Positions 6,605 to 7,052 of a DNA stretch of 7,052 nucleotides are shown one piece after another. The position numbers and the translations under genes are program-made. The notes under the pieces are model-generated. The model was given only the letters and a program-made list of their open reading frames with translations, was not told the DNA's origin and searched no databases. Numbering within the stretch: position 1 is the first letter of the stretch; each line of letters starts with the position of its first letter. Origin of the DNA: Bradyrhizobium sp. Its GTDB lineage: Bacteria > Pseudomonadota > Alphaproteobacteria > Rhizobiales > Xanthobacteraceae. The stretch lies in assembly GCA_028290165.1 (NCBI GenBank), contig JAQGKJ010000164.1, positions 1 to 7,052 on the forward strand, in the 5' to 3' direction.

Positions 6605-6781
6605 ATGAGACCAAACAGCGTTCACTTGCGTGAAGACTTCCTGTCTCCGGACGATGCGTCGAGATCGGACCTCGAGGCGCTGGAAACAGCGAAGGCCGAA
6701 CAGGATGCATCCCACCAAAAGCTGGACCAATTTATCGCCGCTACGCTCGCTGAGCTGAGCGGCGAAAATCGCGTCCCCTAG
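6605..6781 (+). CDS. Short acidic hypothetical protein
   Basis: This 58-residue frame is the only plus-strand gene candidate I accept. A purine-rich GGGGGA stands 4 bases before the ATG, and codon use is G/C-rich at third positions. The product is acidic and helix-forming (PDDASRSDLEALETAKAEQD, then a segment ending ATLAELSG), with no membrane segment, signal peptide or cysteine. It runs head-on into the molybdenum hydroxylase gene with 5 bp between stops. The reading frame is open upstream as far as a TTG at 6071, but that extension lies antisense to the 93-residue gene and reads as arginine/proline-rich nonsense, so the internal ATG is preferred. Real expression is uncertain. Confidence 0.45.
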   Translation: MRPNSVHLREDFLSPDDASRSDLEALETAKAEQDASHQKLDQFIAATLAELSGENRVP

Positions 6782-6786
6782 CCTCC

Positions 6787-7052
6787 TTATCCCTTCGATT
6801 CAAGCACTTCCAACACCCGCGGCGGCGACATCGGCAGGCTGTAAAAACGTTTTCCGAGCGCGTTGTGGATGGCGTTGGCGACCGCAGCCATGACAGGAAC
6901 CAGCGGCACTTCGCCGACGCCCTTGACGCCCTGCGGATGCTTCGGGTACGGCACTTCGACCATCAACGTGTCGATCATCGGCAGGTCCGAGAACACCGGC
7001 ATGCGATAATACAGGAAGCCGGCATTATCGAACTTGAAGTCCATGTAGTAGA
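6787..7052 (-). CDS. Molybdenum hydroxylase large subunit (xanthine dehydrogenase family), C-terminal part
   Basis: This is the C-terminal end of a molybdopterin-binding subunit of the xanthine dehydrogenase / aldehyde oxidase / CO dehydrogenase family; the gene continues beyond the right edge. The visible part (about 88 residues) holds HPQGVKGVGEVPLVPVMAAV, which contains the family's GxGE motif: the glutamate encoded at 6910-6912 matches the catalytic base that activates the Mo-bound water. It is followed by NAIHNALGKRFYSLPMSPPRVLEVL, the typical tail of the subunit. Members hydroxylate purines, aldehydes, N-heterocycles or CO with electrons passed through 2Fe-2S and FAD partners, which would be encoded outside this window. 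The substrate cannot be decided from this end. The reading frame stays open through 7052, with no start in view. Confidence 0.9.
   Translation of the reverse strand, partial: YYMDFKFDNAGFLYYRMPVFSDLPMIDTLMVEVPYPKHPQGVKGVGEVPLVPVMAAVANAIHNALGKRFYSLPMSPPRVLEVLESKG

Overview
The window looks like chromosomal DNA of a high-GC alphaproteobacterium, most likely Bradyrhizobium or a close relative. The evidence is the GC-rich codon use, an orphan tripartite-tricarboxylate-type binding protein, and a stretch at positions 1-239 that I recognise from memory as a dispersed intergenic repeat of Bradyrhizobium genomes. Almost all genes lie on the minus strand, so the window is best read from right to left.

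Right edge (6787-7052): the C-terminal end of a molybdenum hydroxylase large subunit (xanthine dehydrogenase / CO dehydrogenase family), cut by the window edge, with its catalytic glutamate visible. A short acidic 58-residue reading frame (6605-6781, plus strand) converges on it with 5 bp between the stop codons. Next come two small minus-strand genes: a 93-residue helical protein of unknown function (6173-6454) and a 105-residue secreted four-cysteine protein with a polyglycine tract (5721-6038).

Centre (4203-5477): a 12-helix major facilitator superfamily transporter, on its own. A gene-free stretch of about 366 bp separates it from a membrane-anchored, coiled-coil-rich protein of unknown function (3039-3836).

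Left part (300-2854): a compact minus-strand operon. Its order is a GlcG/HbpS-type (DUF336) protein, a Gfo/Idh/MocA-family oxidoreductase with a very strong ribosome binding site, and a Bug/TctC-type periplasmic solute-binding protein. The last two share a GTGA overlap, which implies translational coupling. A plausible promoter (TTGATG-17-CACAAT) sits just upstream of the first gene. The layout suggests capture of an organic acid or sugar-derived carboxylate in the periplasm followed by NAD(P)-dependent oxidation in the cytoplasm; the substrate cannot be read from the sequence. No TctA/TctB membrane genes are present.

I see no phage, CRISPR, tRNA, rRNA or intact insertion sequence, and no convincing new defence or mobile system. 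The points most worth a second look are the coupled oxidoreductase/binding-protein operon, the secreted four-cysteine protein with its CCA microsatellite, the dispersed-repeat relic, and a nine-residue peptide identity between two otherwise unrelated unknown proteins.
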